From: Synechocystis sp. PCC 7509
GTDB taxonomy: Bacteria > Cyanobacteriota > Cyanobacteriia > Cyanobacteriales > Chroococcidiopsidaceae
Direction of reading: 5' to 3'
DNA length: 64,000 bases
NCBI RefSeq assembly: GCF_000332075.2
Contig: NZ_ALVU02000001.1
Span: forward strand, 434,001 to 498,000
Shown: positions 57,615-64,000 of the stretch, in pieces
How the letters are laid out: each line of letters opens with the position of its first letter
Position numbering within the stretch: the stretch's first letter is position 1
Position numbers and translations under genes: made by a program
The notes under the pieces: model-generated
Told to the model about the DNA's origin: nothing
What the model saw: the letters and a program-made list of their open reading frames with translations, nothing else
Databases searched by the model: none

Positions 57615-58106
57615 ATGTATATCAGAGATGCGGTGGAAGCTGATTTAAGTGCGATCGTTTCTATCTATAATGCTTCTATCCCTGGTCGTCTAGCAACGGC
57701 GGACTTAAACCCCGTCTCGGTGGAAAGTCGCCTGGAGTGGTTTTATCAGCATTCTTCTACGCTGCGCCCAATTTGGGTAATGGAAACAGATAAACTTATT
57801 TTAGGATGGTTGAGTTTTCAATCGTTTTACGGACGACCAGCCTACCAAGCAACGGCGGAAATTAGTATTTATGTCTCGCCTACCCACCAACGCCAGCGCG
57901 TGGCGTACAAGTTGCTTACGCAAGCAGTTGCTCATAGTCCCAGCTTAGGATTAAAAACTTTGCTAGGTTTTATTTTTGCCCACAATCAGCCCAGCATAAA
58001 GTTGTTTGAGCGATTTGGCTTTCAAACTTGGGGATATTTGCCTCAAGTAGCAAAGTTAGACATAATTGAGCGCGATTTATTAATTATGGGGCTTAAAATA
58101 ACTTAA
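57615..58106 (+). CDS. GNAT family N-acetyltransferase
   Basis: The 163-residue protein has the GNAT fold and is closest in pattern to the Pat/Bar (phosphinothricin) group: IRDAVEADLSAIVSIYNASI at the start, AEISIYVSPTHQRQRVAYKL holding the acetyl-CoA binding loop (QRQRVA), and FIFAHNQPSIKLFERFGFQT. The typical glycine of the Q/RxxGxG loop is replaced (QRQRVA), which is worth noting. The acceptor is unknown; small amines or antibiotics are common substrates in this group. Confidence 0.82.
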   Translation: MYIRDAVEADLSAIVSIYNASIPGRLATADLNPVSVESRLEWFYQHSSTLRPIWVMETDKLILGWLSFQSFYGRPAYQATAEISIYVSPTHQRQRVAYKLLTQAVAHSPSLGLKTLLGFIFAHNQPSIKLFERFGFQTWGYLPQVAKLDIIERDLLIMGLKIT

Positions 58107-58280
58107 GATAACTTAATAGAAGTTTTCTTTAAACTGACTGCCTGTTGTGAGTAATGGCTGGGAGCAAAACTCCTAAGCTTTAACTTGCGGTGAATCTGCT
58201 TCGAGACGCTTCTGCCACAGCCAATTTTATCAGCAAGTGACTTTAAAACAGTGCTTGCTCAAGGTGTTTTTTAGGTATTC

Positions 58281-59333
58281 ATGACTACATCAGCAATCAA
58301 TGTTTCGACCTTACCATCTAGGTCAGATTTAACTCTCAAAGATATTATCAAAACTTTACCAAAAGAGTGTTTTCAGCAAAATCAGCGCAAAGCTTGGTCT
58401 AGAGCGCTTATAAACGTGCTGATGGTGGGCTTAGGCTACGTTGGACTTGCCTTTGCACCTTGGTATTTCTTGCCTTTATTATGGGTATTTACAGGTACGG
58501 GGTTAACAGGATTTTTTGTAATTGCTCACGATTGCGGACATCGTTCTTTTGCAAAACGCCGTTGGGTGAACGATTTAGTAGGGCATATATTTATGATGCC
58601 GCTAATTTACCCTTTTCACGGCTGGCGAATTAAGCATAACCATCACCATGCTTACACCAATCACCTCGAACAAGATAACGCTTGGCGACCAATTACCCCG
58701 GAAAAATACGAAGGTTGGGGAAGTTTTAGACAATCAGTATTTCAAGGCTTTGCTAAAAATCGTTTTTGGTGGGTAGGTTCTATTGCTCATTGGGCAATAA
58801 CTCACTTTGATTTGTCCAAATATCAGCCCAAAGAACGCTCTTATATTAAGCTTTCTGTTGCCGTTGTAGTAGTTTTTGCCGCGATCGCATTTCCATTATT
58901 AATTGCTACTACAGGTCTTTGGGGTGTAGTCAAATTTTGGTTAATGCCTTGGTTAGTTTATCATTTTTGGATGAGTACCTTTACGTATTTTCACCATACA
59001 GCGTCCGATGTAAGGTTTGAAGAAGATAGTAAATGGCAAGCTGCGATCGCCCAATTATCGGGTACAATTCACTGCAACTATCCAAACTGGGTAGAATTTC
59101 TTTGTCACGATATCAACGTCCACGTACCTCACCATATTTCTACAGCAATTCCCTCTTACAACTTGCGGTTAGCTTATCAAAGTCTTCAAGAAAATTGGGC
59201 GGCGTATTTGCATGATGAGTGTAAGTTTTCTTGGGCGCTGATCAAAGACGTTACCGATAAATGTCATCTCTACGATGAAAAAGATTGTTATCAATCCTTT
59301 TCGGAGTATCAGCAATCTAAGCAATTAATGTAG
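58281..59333 (+). CDS. desA: Acyl-lipid fatty acid desaturase, DesA-like
   Basis: The 350-residue membrane protein carries the three histidine boxes of diiron acyl-lipid desaturases: HDCGH, HNHHH and HVPHH. Four membrane segments fit the spacing, and the pattern (FFVIAHDCGHRSFAKRRWVN, NHLEQDNAWRP) is that of the delta-12 desaturase DesA, which introduces a second double bond into membrane oleoyl lipids, a response to cold in cyanobacteria. The exact position of the new bond is inferred from similarity. It has its own upstream gap and is probably transcribed alone. Confidence 0.9.
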   Translation: MTTSAINVSTLPSRSDLTLKDIIKTLPKECFQQNQRKAWSRALINVLMVGLGYVGLAFAPWYFLPLLWVFTGTGLTGFFVIAHDCGHRSFAKRRWVNDLVGHIFMMPLIYPFHGWRIKHNHHHAYTNHLEQDNAWRPITPEKYEGWGSFRQSVFQGFAKNRFWWVGSIAHWAITHFDLSKYQPKERSYIKLSVAVVVVFAAIAFPLLIATTGLWGVVKFWLMPWLVYHFWMSTFTYFHHTASDVRFEEDSKWQAAIAQLSGTIHCNYPNWVEFLCHDINVHVPHHISTAIPSYNLRLAYQSLQENWAAYLHDECKFSWALIKDVTDKCHLYDEKDCYQSFSEYQQSKQLM

Positions 59334-59343
59334 CGAATTTGTT

Positions 59344-59371
59344 GTAGGGGCGTAATGCCTTGCGCCCCTGC
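59344..59371. repeat. Short hairpin repeat downstream of desA
   Basis: Bases 59344-59371 contain GGGGCG and CGCCCC as a six-base-pair stem around a ten-base loop (59347-59352 with 59363-59368). The start GTAGGGGCGTAATGCCTTGC closely matches that of the repeat at 25575, so both belong to a dispersed intergenic family. It lies ten bases after the desA stop and may help end its transcript, although no T run follows. Confidence 0.6.
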
Positions 59372-59548
59372 ATTAATGTTTATAAATTAGGCTGTGGGGA
59401 GAATAATCCGCCCAACATTATCGAATCACCGTGTTTTCACGTAGTTAAAATATGTAAACAGTAAATGTTTACGCGATCGCGCGGTTTAATCTTCCCAATC
59501 ATCTAAGCATAGTGAGGACATACACTAAATAAAATAAAAATTAAAACT

Positions 59549-60031
59549 ATGTCAGTAACCACACGCCCAGAACTCGGAGAATTTAGTAGTATTGTTTGTC
59601 TAAAATCCCTAATTGTGGGAGTAGAAGAAACTTTAGGCGCAAAAGCAACAGAAATAGCCTTAATAAATGCTGGTCGTTCTCGTGGTAAAAAACTTGCTGA
59701 AGATTTAGGATTAATCGGCTCATCGGAAAGTTTGAGCGAGGTAGCTCAAAAAATGGGTCAAGCTTTAGGTAAAAATGGCACTCGCCTTTGCAAAATTGAC
59801 AAAATCGTTCAAGAAGGCGAAATTATCAAAGTTTACACATCAGAAACAGTATGTTCGGCGGGAGAACCCCAAGGATCGCCTCGTAAGTGTACTTTTACAT
59901 TGGGTGCAGTTTGGGGCGCACTAGAGTACATATTAAAGAAAAGATTGGATGGCAAACACACTGAATCTGTTCTCCGAGGTGGCAAACACGATGTGTTTGA
60001 ATTTACTACTAAATGGGCAATAAACGTTTAA
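59549..60031 (+). CDS. V4R-domain protein
   Basis: The 160-residue protein matches the V4R (4-vinyl reductase) domain, a small-molecule binding fold found in BchJ, in aromatic-compound sensors and in vesicle-tethering Bet3 proteins. Features are EIALINAGRSRGKKLAEDLG, the two Cys in ETVCSAGEPQGSPRKC and GAVWGALEYILKKRLDGKH. Earlier names as a vinyl reductase are doubtful; hydrocarbon or tetrapyrrole binding is more likely. It converges with crtD, and the two stop codons overlap in TTAA. Confidence 0.78.
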   Translation: MSVTTRPELGEFSSIVCLKSLIVGVEETLGAKATEIALINAGRSRGKKLAEDLGLIGSSESLSEVAQKMGQALGKNGTRLCKIDKIVQEGEIIKVYTSETVCSAGEPQGSPRKCTFTLGAVWGALEYILKKRLDGKHTESVLRGGKHDVFEFTTKWAINV

Positions 60032-61530
60032 GCCTCAATTTGTCTAACTACTGTTGAAGCCGAATAACTAGCTCCGGCGGTCCCTTCCCCAGGATGAGTG
60101 GAATCGCCCACTAACCATAGATGCTTAATCGGGGTGCGATTAGCAAAACCAAAAGGGCCAAAAGTAGGTACTCTTTGCCCAATTCCCCCCACAATTCCTA
60201 AATCACGGGCTGTATAACGAGCAAAAGTACGGGGGGTTGCAGCTTCTTGAAAAGTAATTGTTTCGGGGATGAGGTGGAAAAAGTTTGATAGGTGCGCGAT
60301 CGCATTTTTCGTATATTCTTGCTTCATTGCTTCGTAATCTCCACTCCACCAAGGGTTAGGATCGACAAAAGAAGACGCGATAATTGTTGCAAATCCATCG
60401 GGTGCGCGTCCATCGCCGGGATGACTAACGGAGACAAACAAAGAATTATTTTCGCCAATAACTCCTTCTGAGTCGTAGAGAAATTGCAAGTGTGGCGGAC
60501 AATTAGCCGGAATCGCCTCTTGTTTTACACCCAAATACACCACAAAAGCCCCCGATGCTTGGGGGAGTTTTTCTACTCGGCGAGTGTAGCCTTTAGGTGC
60601 ATTTTCCCCTAATAATTGCACCAAGTTCTGCACCGTAACATTAGCAATTATTTCATCGGCTATTTGCGTCCAAACTTCACCATTTTTTTGATTGCGAATA
60701 ACTACACCCGTAGGTTTACCATCTTTTAATTGGATGCTTTCAACGGTATGACGCATCAACAATTTACCGCCATCTCGTTCTAAAGCTTTTACTAATAAGT
60801 CGCTCAATACCTGCATACTACCTTGCAAGTGAAACAATCCTTGAGGCAATTGGGAGACATTCAAAGCCGTTGCAGCGTAAAGTAATGCTGTTTCTTCCGT
60901 GTCTACTTGAGAATAAAGCTTGAGTTGCAAATCTAAAAAAGTCCGCAAACGGCGATCGCTCTCTAGTCCATAGCCCCGCAGCGCATCTCCTACGGTCATC
61001 AATGTATAGGGCAAGGTAATCAGCGTACCAGGGCGTACAGCCTGCATTAGCTGCCACAAATCCCACAAATTGCGGGGAGGTAGTACCGGATCGCGTGCTT
61101 GAAACGCCCAACTAGCTTGAAATAAATCTTCTAACAATTTCCAAAAGTCTTGACTACCAGGAAACTGTCTTAACCTTTCTTGTTGCCACTTTTCCGGATT
61201 TCTCCATACATTAATTGGTTTGCTTTCCCCTGGCAAATATACCGCACAAGCTGGATCGCAGGGCGTAGAAGCGGGTAAATCTATCTCTAATTCTGAAAAT
61301 ATCCGATGATGAATCCCCCCAGGTTCTAAACCCGCTACTTGAGTTGCACCCACATCAAAGGTAAATCCTTGGCGTTTAAAGGTAGAAGCGCAACCCCCCG
61401 GAACTATAGCTTGATCTAAAATTATCACTTCATAGCCGCGATGTGCGAGTAATGCCCCCGCCGTTAAACCGCCAATTCCCGCCCCAATAACGACAATGCG
61501 GGATTTATTACTTTTTGCTGGGCTAGGCAT
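60028..61530 (-). CDS. crtD: Carotenoid C-3',4' desaturase (CrtD-like)
   Basis: The 500-residue flavoprotein has the FAD-binding start IVVIGAGIGGLTAGALLAHR followed by IVPGGCASTFKRQGFTFDVG, the pattern of the phytoene-desaturase family, and near the end LVGDSTHPGEGTAGASYSAS. The sequence VAGLEPGGIHHRIF marks the cyanobacterial CrtD group rather than CrtISO (crtH). CrtD makes the 3',4' double bond in the myxol glycosides. A carotene isomerase or related desaturase is the alternative. It is convergent with the V4R gene. Confidence 0.85.
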   Translation of the reverse strand: MPSPAKSNKSRIVVIGAGIGGLTAGALLAHRGYEVIILDQAIVPGGCASTFKRQGFTFDVGATQVAGLEPGGIHHRIFSELEIDLPASTPCDPACAVYLPGESKPINVWRNPEKWQQERLRQFPGSQDFWKLLEDLFQASWAFQARDPVLPPRNLWDLWQLMQAVRPGTLITLPYTLMTVGDALRGYGLESDRRLRTFLDLQLKLYSQVDTEETALLYAATALNVSQLPQGLFHLQGSMQVLSDLLVKALERDGGKLLMRHTVESIQLKDGKPTGVVIRNQKNGEVWTQIADEIIANVTVQNLVQLLGENAPKGYTRRVEKLPQASGAFVVYLGVKQEAIPANCPPHLQFLYDSEGVIGENNSLFVSVSHPGDGRAPDGFATIIASSFVDPNPWWSGDYEAMKQEYTKNAIAHLSNFFHLIPETITFQEAATPRTFARYTARDLGIVGGIGQRVPTFGPFGFANRTPIKHLWLVGDSTHPGEGTAGASYSASTVVRQIEA

Positions 61531-61859
61531 AGATGAATAATGAAAGCGTACTATATAAAACTTAACATTTTCTAGAAAAGTGCTGAGAAGTGCGATCGCC
61601 TTTGGTAAAAATTTGTTTTGTAGTGTTAATTTTGCTTAGTCTAGGCAGACTAAGTTTGAGCAATTAGTTAAGCCTTCAAGACATGAATCAAAACCCAGAA
61701 CAGCAAGCGCGCGATCGCACACCCAAAAATACAAGCATTAAGTTGTTAAAAAGCGATCGCCCAAACACTTCAAACTTTACTACAGAATTTTTATGACTCA
61801 CAATCCTTTGTTGATAGAAAAAATTGGATTAGCGATCGCTTTGAGGTGGGGATGCTTTT
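61531..61859. other. Intergenic region with two tiny open frames
   Basis: This 329-base stretch lies between the crtD start and the tetR stop. It holds the crtD promoter region, three HIP1 octamers and two short open frames (61683-61796 and 61793-61891, overlapping as ATGA). No RNA gene was found. The HIP1 sites are clustered near 61710-61765. Confidence 0.4.
61683..61796 (+). other. Short open frame, possible gene remnant
   Basis: The 37-codon frame starts at ATG with MNQNPEQQARDRTPKNTSIK and ends at TGA. Its first residues look a little like the start of cyanobacterial HsdR-type proteins, but the rest does not, and two HIP1 octamers fall inside it. A second short frame overlaps its stop. 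It is more likely chance or a decayed remnant than a gene. Confidence 0.2.
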
Positions 61860-62528
61860 TCACTTCTTGTTTAGCAACTCATCAAGTCCGTTGAGGATCA
61901 ATTCAAGTCCAAACTCAAAATCATGAATACCGTCATAATGACCTCCAATGATTTGATGGGTAAGTTGATTGAGGTAAGGGTACTCCTGAGCGGGGATGAG
62001 TGGAAGCCCTTTCTGCGCCGCTTCGGAATATTCCGCTTCCTCAAAGGGAAAGTTTAGTTCCTGAAGCGTAAAGCCATAGATATGACTGTCGATGGCATTC
62101 CAAGCACGATCTGCCATCTCGAAGGAAAAGCCCGCTTTGTGCAAACAACCTAGCGTTGCGTTTACATAGCGCAACATCGCCGCTCCCACATTAACCCGTG
62201 AAACGATCAGCATCGTAGACCAAGGGTGACGCAAAAGCATCTCATGGGCGGAGTTCGCTCGCCGTCGCATTGCCAACTTCCAGTCAATTTCAAGGTTAGG
62301 AAGATCAATTTCAGCGATCGCCAGGTCCACAATGCCATCTAGCACGTCGTCCTTGTTCGCTACGTGGTTGTACAGCGACATCGCCTTAACTCCAAGTTCC
62401 TCCGCCAACTTCCGCATTGAGAGCGCCTCAATGCCCCCCTCGTCAGCCAAATAGAGTGCAGCGTCTAGTACCCGCTCCCGACTCAACGGGACTGGGGACG
62501 CAGTATCGGGTTTGCTCGTCTTAGCCAT
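61860..62528 (-). CDS. TetR family transcriptional repressor
   Basis: The 222-residue protein has an N-terminal TetR helix-turn-helix at about 20-65 (VLDAALYLADEGGIEALSMR, then LGVKAMSLYNHVANKDDVLD) and a C-terminal ligand-binding domain of the tetracycline-repressor type (TetR_C_1; LLRHPWSTMLIVSRVNVGAA, FGLELILNGLDEL). It is divergent from the oxidoreductase gene, with a perfect palindrome in between, so it most likely represses that gene and perhaps itself. The inducer is unknown. Confidence 0.9.
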   Translation of the reverse strand: MAKTSKPDTASPVPLSRERVLDAALYLADEGGIEALSMRKLAEELGVKAMSLYNHVANKDDVLDGIVDLAIAEIDLPNLEIDWKLAMRRRANSAHEMLLRHPWSTMLIVSRVNVGAAMLRYVNATLGCLHKAGFSFEMADRAWNAIDSHIYGFTLQELNFPFEEAEYSEAAQKGLPLIPAQEYPYLNQLTHQIIGGHYDGIHDFEFGLELILNGLDELLNKK

Positions 62529-62598
62529 CTAACCTTTCTCACATCAACTTTTAACATCCAAACCAAGCCTAGTTCTGGGGCTTAGTTCGCTTTTCATC

Positions 62599-62626
62599 TT
62601 GACAAACTTACGCCGTAAGTTATGCT
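62599..62626 (+). promoter_or_regulatory. Promoter with TetR-type operator in its spacer
   Basis: TTGACA (62599-62604) and TATGCT (62621-62626) lie 16 bases apart. The spacer plus the first base of the -10 box is the perfect 17-base palindrome AACTTACG-C-CGTAAGTT (62605-62621). A bound repressor would block RNA polymerase directly. A related GTAAGTC half-site follows at 62633-62639. The site lies 69 bases upstream of the chosen oxidoreductase start. Confidence 0.75.
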
Positions 62627-62694
62627 TGCAGTGTAAGTCAAAATGGTGCAGGCTCACTCCTGAGTCAGTATTCTGCCCAATTGGAGAGAAGGCT

Positions 62695-63723
62695 ATGAAA
62701 ACATCGAATGCCCTCACCCCTGCCCAAGGGGATAACAAAGAGAATGGCAAAATGAAAGCGATCGTTCAGACCGAATACGGTTCAACGGATGTATTGAGTT
62801 TGCAAGAAGTTGACAAGCCTGTAGTAACAGATAATGGCGTGTTGGTGCGGGTTTATGCTGCGTCCGTCAATGCCGGGGACTGGCATTTGATGCGAGGAAC
62901 TCCATTTTTCAGCCGCCTTCTTTTTGGGGGGCTACTCAAGCCAAAGATTGCGATCCTCGGCTCTGATATGGCAGGACGGGTTGAAGCTGTTGGCAAAGAT
63001 GTCACGCAATTTAAGCCTGGTGATGAGGTCTTTGGGGATTTGTCTGAGTGTGGTTTTGGGGCATTTGCCGAGTACGTCTGTGTTATAGAAACGGCATTGG
63101 TGCTAAAACCAACCAATGCCTCCTTTGAAGAAGCTGCAACTGTTCCGGGATCGGCTCTTGCCGCTTTGCAGGGTTTACGGGATTTTGGGCAACTTCAGCC
63201 AGGGCAGAAGGTGTTAATCAATGGTGCCTCCGGTGGGGTGGGGTCGTTTGCGGTGCAAATTGCCAAAACCTTTGGCGCTGAAGTGACTGCCCTATGCAGT
63301 CCGAAAAAAATGAACATGGTGCGATCTCTTGGTGCAGACTATGTTGTTGACTATACAAAAACAAATATTACCAAAAATGAGCAGCGTTATGACCTCATAC
63401 TTGATATGGCAGCCTACCGTTCAGTGTTTGACTATTTGCCACTATTAACCACCGAGGGAACTTACCTTTTAGTCGGCGGATCTGCTGCTCAATTTCTCCA
63501 GATGATGTTTCTTGGCGATTGGATTTCGAGAATTAGTCGCCGGAAAGTAAAATATCTAGCCTGCAAACCAAATCAACAGGATCTCCTCACGTTGAAAGAA
63601 TTGATCGTGGCAGGGAAAATCGTCCCCTTTATCGACCAGTGCTACAACCTTAGTGAAGTCCCCGCAGCAATTCGTCACCTCGAACAGAGGCAGGTAATGG
63701 GGAAAGTCGCCATTCGGGTTTGA
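62695..63723 (+). CDS. Zinc-independent quinone oxidoreductase-like MDR protein
   Basis: The 342-residue protein belongs to the medium-chain dehydrogenase/reductase superfamily, quinone-reductase group. After a short polar N terminus comes MKAIVQTEYGSTDVLSLQEV, the usual start of this family, then the GroES-like domain and the Rossmann fold INGASGGVGSFAVQIAKTFG that binds NADPH. The Cys/His zinc ligands of alcohol dehydrogenases are missing. The ATG at 62695 has GGAGAGAAGG just upstream; the ATG at 62752 is the alternative. An apparent longer frame starts in the -35 box and is not real. The substrate may be a quinone or an enal taken up as a toxic compound. Confidence 0.88.
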   Translation: MKTSNALTPAQGDNKENGKMKAIVQTEYGSTDVLSLQEVDKPVVTDNGVLVRVYAASVNAGDWHLMRGTPFFSRLLFGGLLKPKIAILGSDMAGRVEAVGKDVTQFKPGDEVFGDLSECGFGAFAEYVCVIETALVLKPTNASFEEAATVPGSALAALQGLRDFGQLQPGQKVLINGASGGVGSFAVQIAKTFGAEVTALCSPKKMNMVRSLGADYVVDYTKTNITKNEQRYDLILDMAAYRSVFDYLPLLTTEGTYLLVGGSAAQFLQMMFLGDWISRISRRKVKYLACKPNQQDLLTLKELIVAGKIVPFIDQCYNLSEVPAAIRHLEQRQVMGKVAIRV

Positions 63724-63844
63724 CCTCTAGTATCTCGTCTTTTTATAGGAAGTCAGCGTTCAGATTTTCTAGCTTTTGCTGGCACTAAAGCCATTACTTA
63801 TCTAAACTTGGGATTGCACCACCGCAAATATATAAGGTATTTTT

Positions 63845-64000
63845 ATGAAAACTCCGCAAACAGTAAAAGCCTTAGAAGAATTAGGTAGAGTTCAACTATC
63901 TAAAAGCTTTTTTATGCGAGAGTTTCTTTATTCAGAAATTGCTCAAATAGAAAACCTCAGCAATATTCCCGAAAATCCAGAACTTGCGATCGCATCTGGC
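63845..64000 (+). CDS. Start of an unfinished gene, possibly peptidase M15-like
   Basis: An open frame from ATG 63845 runs off the window after 52 codons. The start MKTPQTVKALEELGRVQLSK then SFFMREFLYSEIAQIENLSN and IPENPELAIASG resembles the N terminus of a conserved cyanobacterial protein group that I recall as peptidase M15-like. The visible part has no catalytic residues, so this is a weak call. The upstream 121 bases show no strong promoter or terminator. Confidence 0.55.
   Translation, partial: MKTPQTVKALEELGRVQLSKSFFMREFLYSEIAQIENLSNIPENPELAIASG

Noticed and set aside
62599-62694. N-terminal extension of the oxidoreductase from a TTG at 62599
   Set aside because: That TTG is the start of the -35 box and the frame crosses the operator; the ATG at 62695 has a good ribosome site.

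Overview
The window is a stretch of cyanobacterial chromosome. Support comes from the many copies of the HIP1 octamer GCGATCGC on both strands and from lineage genes: ndhN (NDH-1 subunit N), ycf54 (Mg-protoporphyrin ester cyclase factor), a crtD-type carotenoid desaturase, a desA-type acyl-lipid desaturase, a PedR-like regulator, the fused bgtB amino-acid transporter and the fused modBC molybdate transporter. I cannot name the species from sequence alone. No tRNA, rRNA, CRISPR array, transposase or prophage gene was seen.

Layout. (1) 1-8255: the 3' end of leuS, then on the minus strand purC - bamA/omp85 - lpxC - fabZ - lpxA - lpxB - a C5 DNA methyltransferase. This cluster joins lipid A synthesis with outer-membrane protein assembly. 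(2) 8335-15595: a 1275-residue GGDEF/EAL sensor, an RDD-pentapeptide membrane fusion and two small membrane proteins, all minus strand. (3) 15952-30342: mixed single genes and short operons: HtrA protease, peroxiredoxin Q, long-form HPF/LrtA, lipB-Uma2, divergent bgtA/bgtB, a nuclease lipoprotein, a ferritin-like diiron protein, pdxJ-ycf54, a PfkB kinase, pedR, panB, an Rpn-type nuclease and prfA. (4) 30415-46105: the S10-spc-alpha ribosomal supercluster from rplC to rpmE, including secY, adk, infA, rpmJ (37 aa), rpoA and truA, all minus strand. (5) 46662-57587: ndhN, then ligA - EamA - hydrolase, aspA, a TPR protein, and an operon of a methyltransferase, modA and modBC. (6) 57615-64000: a GNAT acetyltransferase, desA, a V4R protein convergent with crtD, a divergent TetR / quinone-oxidoreductase pair with a clear operator, and the start of an unfinished gene.

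Most of the window is housekeeping. The best leads for something less ordinary are these. The methyltransferase after lpxB has its motif I encoded upstream of every canonical start codon; the reading frame reaches a TAATC junction with lpxB where two sister junctions of the same operon have TAATG. The TetR/oxidoreductase pair has a perfect 17-base palindrome that fills the spacer between consensus-like -35 and -10 boxes. A SAM methyltransferase overlaps modA by one base. A V4R ligand-binding protein shares its stop codon bases with crtD. A 708-residue protein fuses RDD, HEAT-like and pentapeptide modules. None of these is proven to be a new system. Functions are inferred from recognisable family motifs; no database search was possible.
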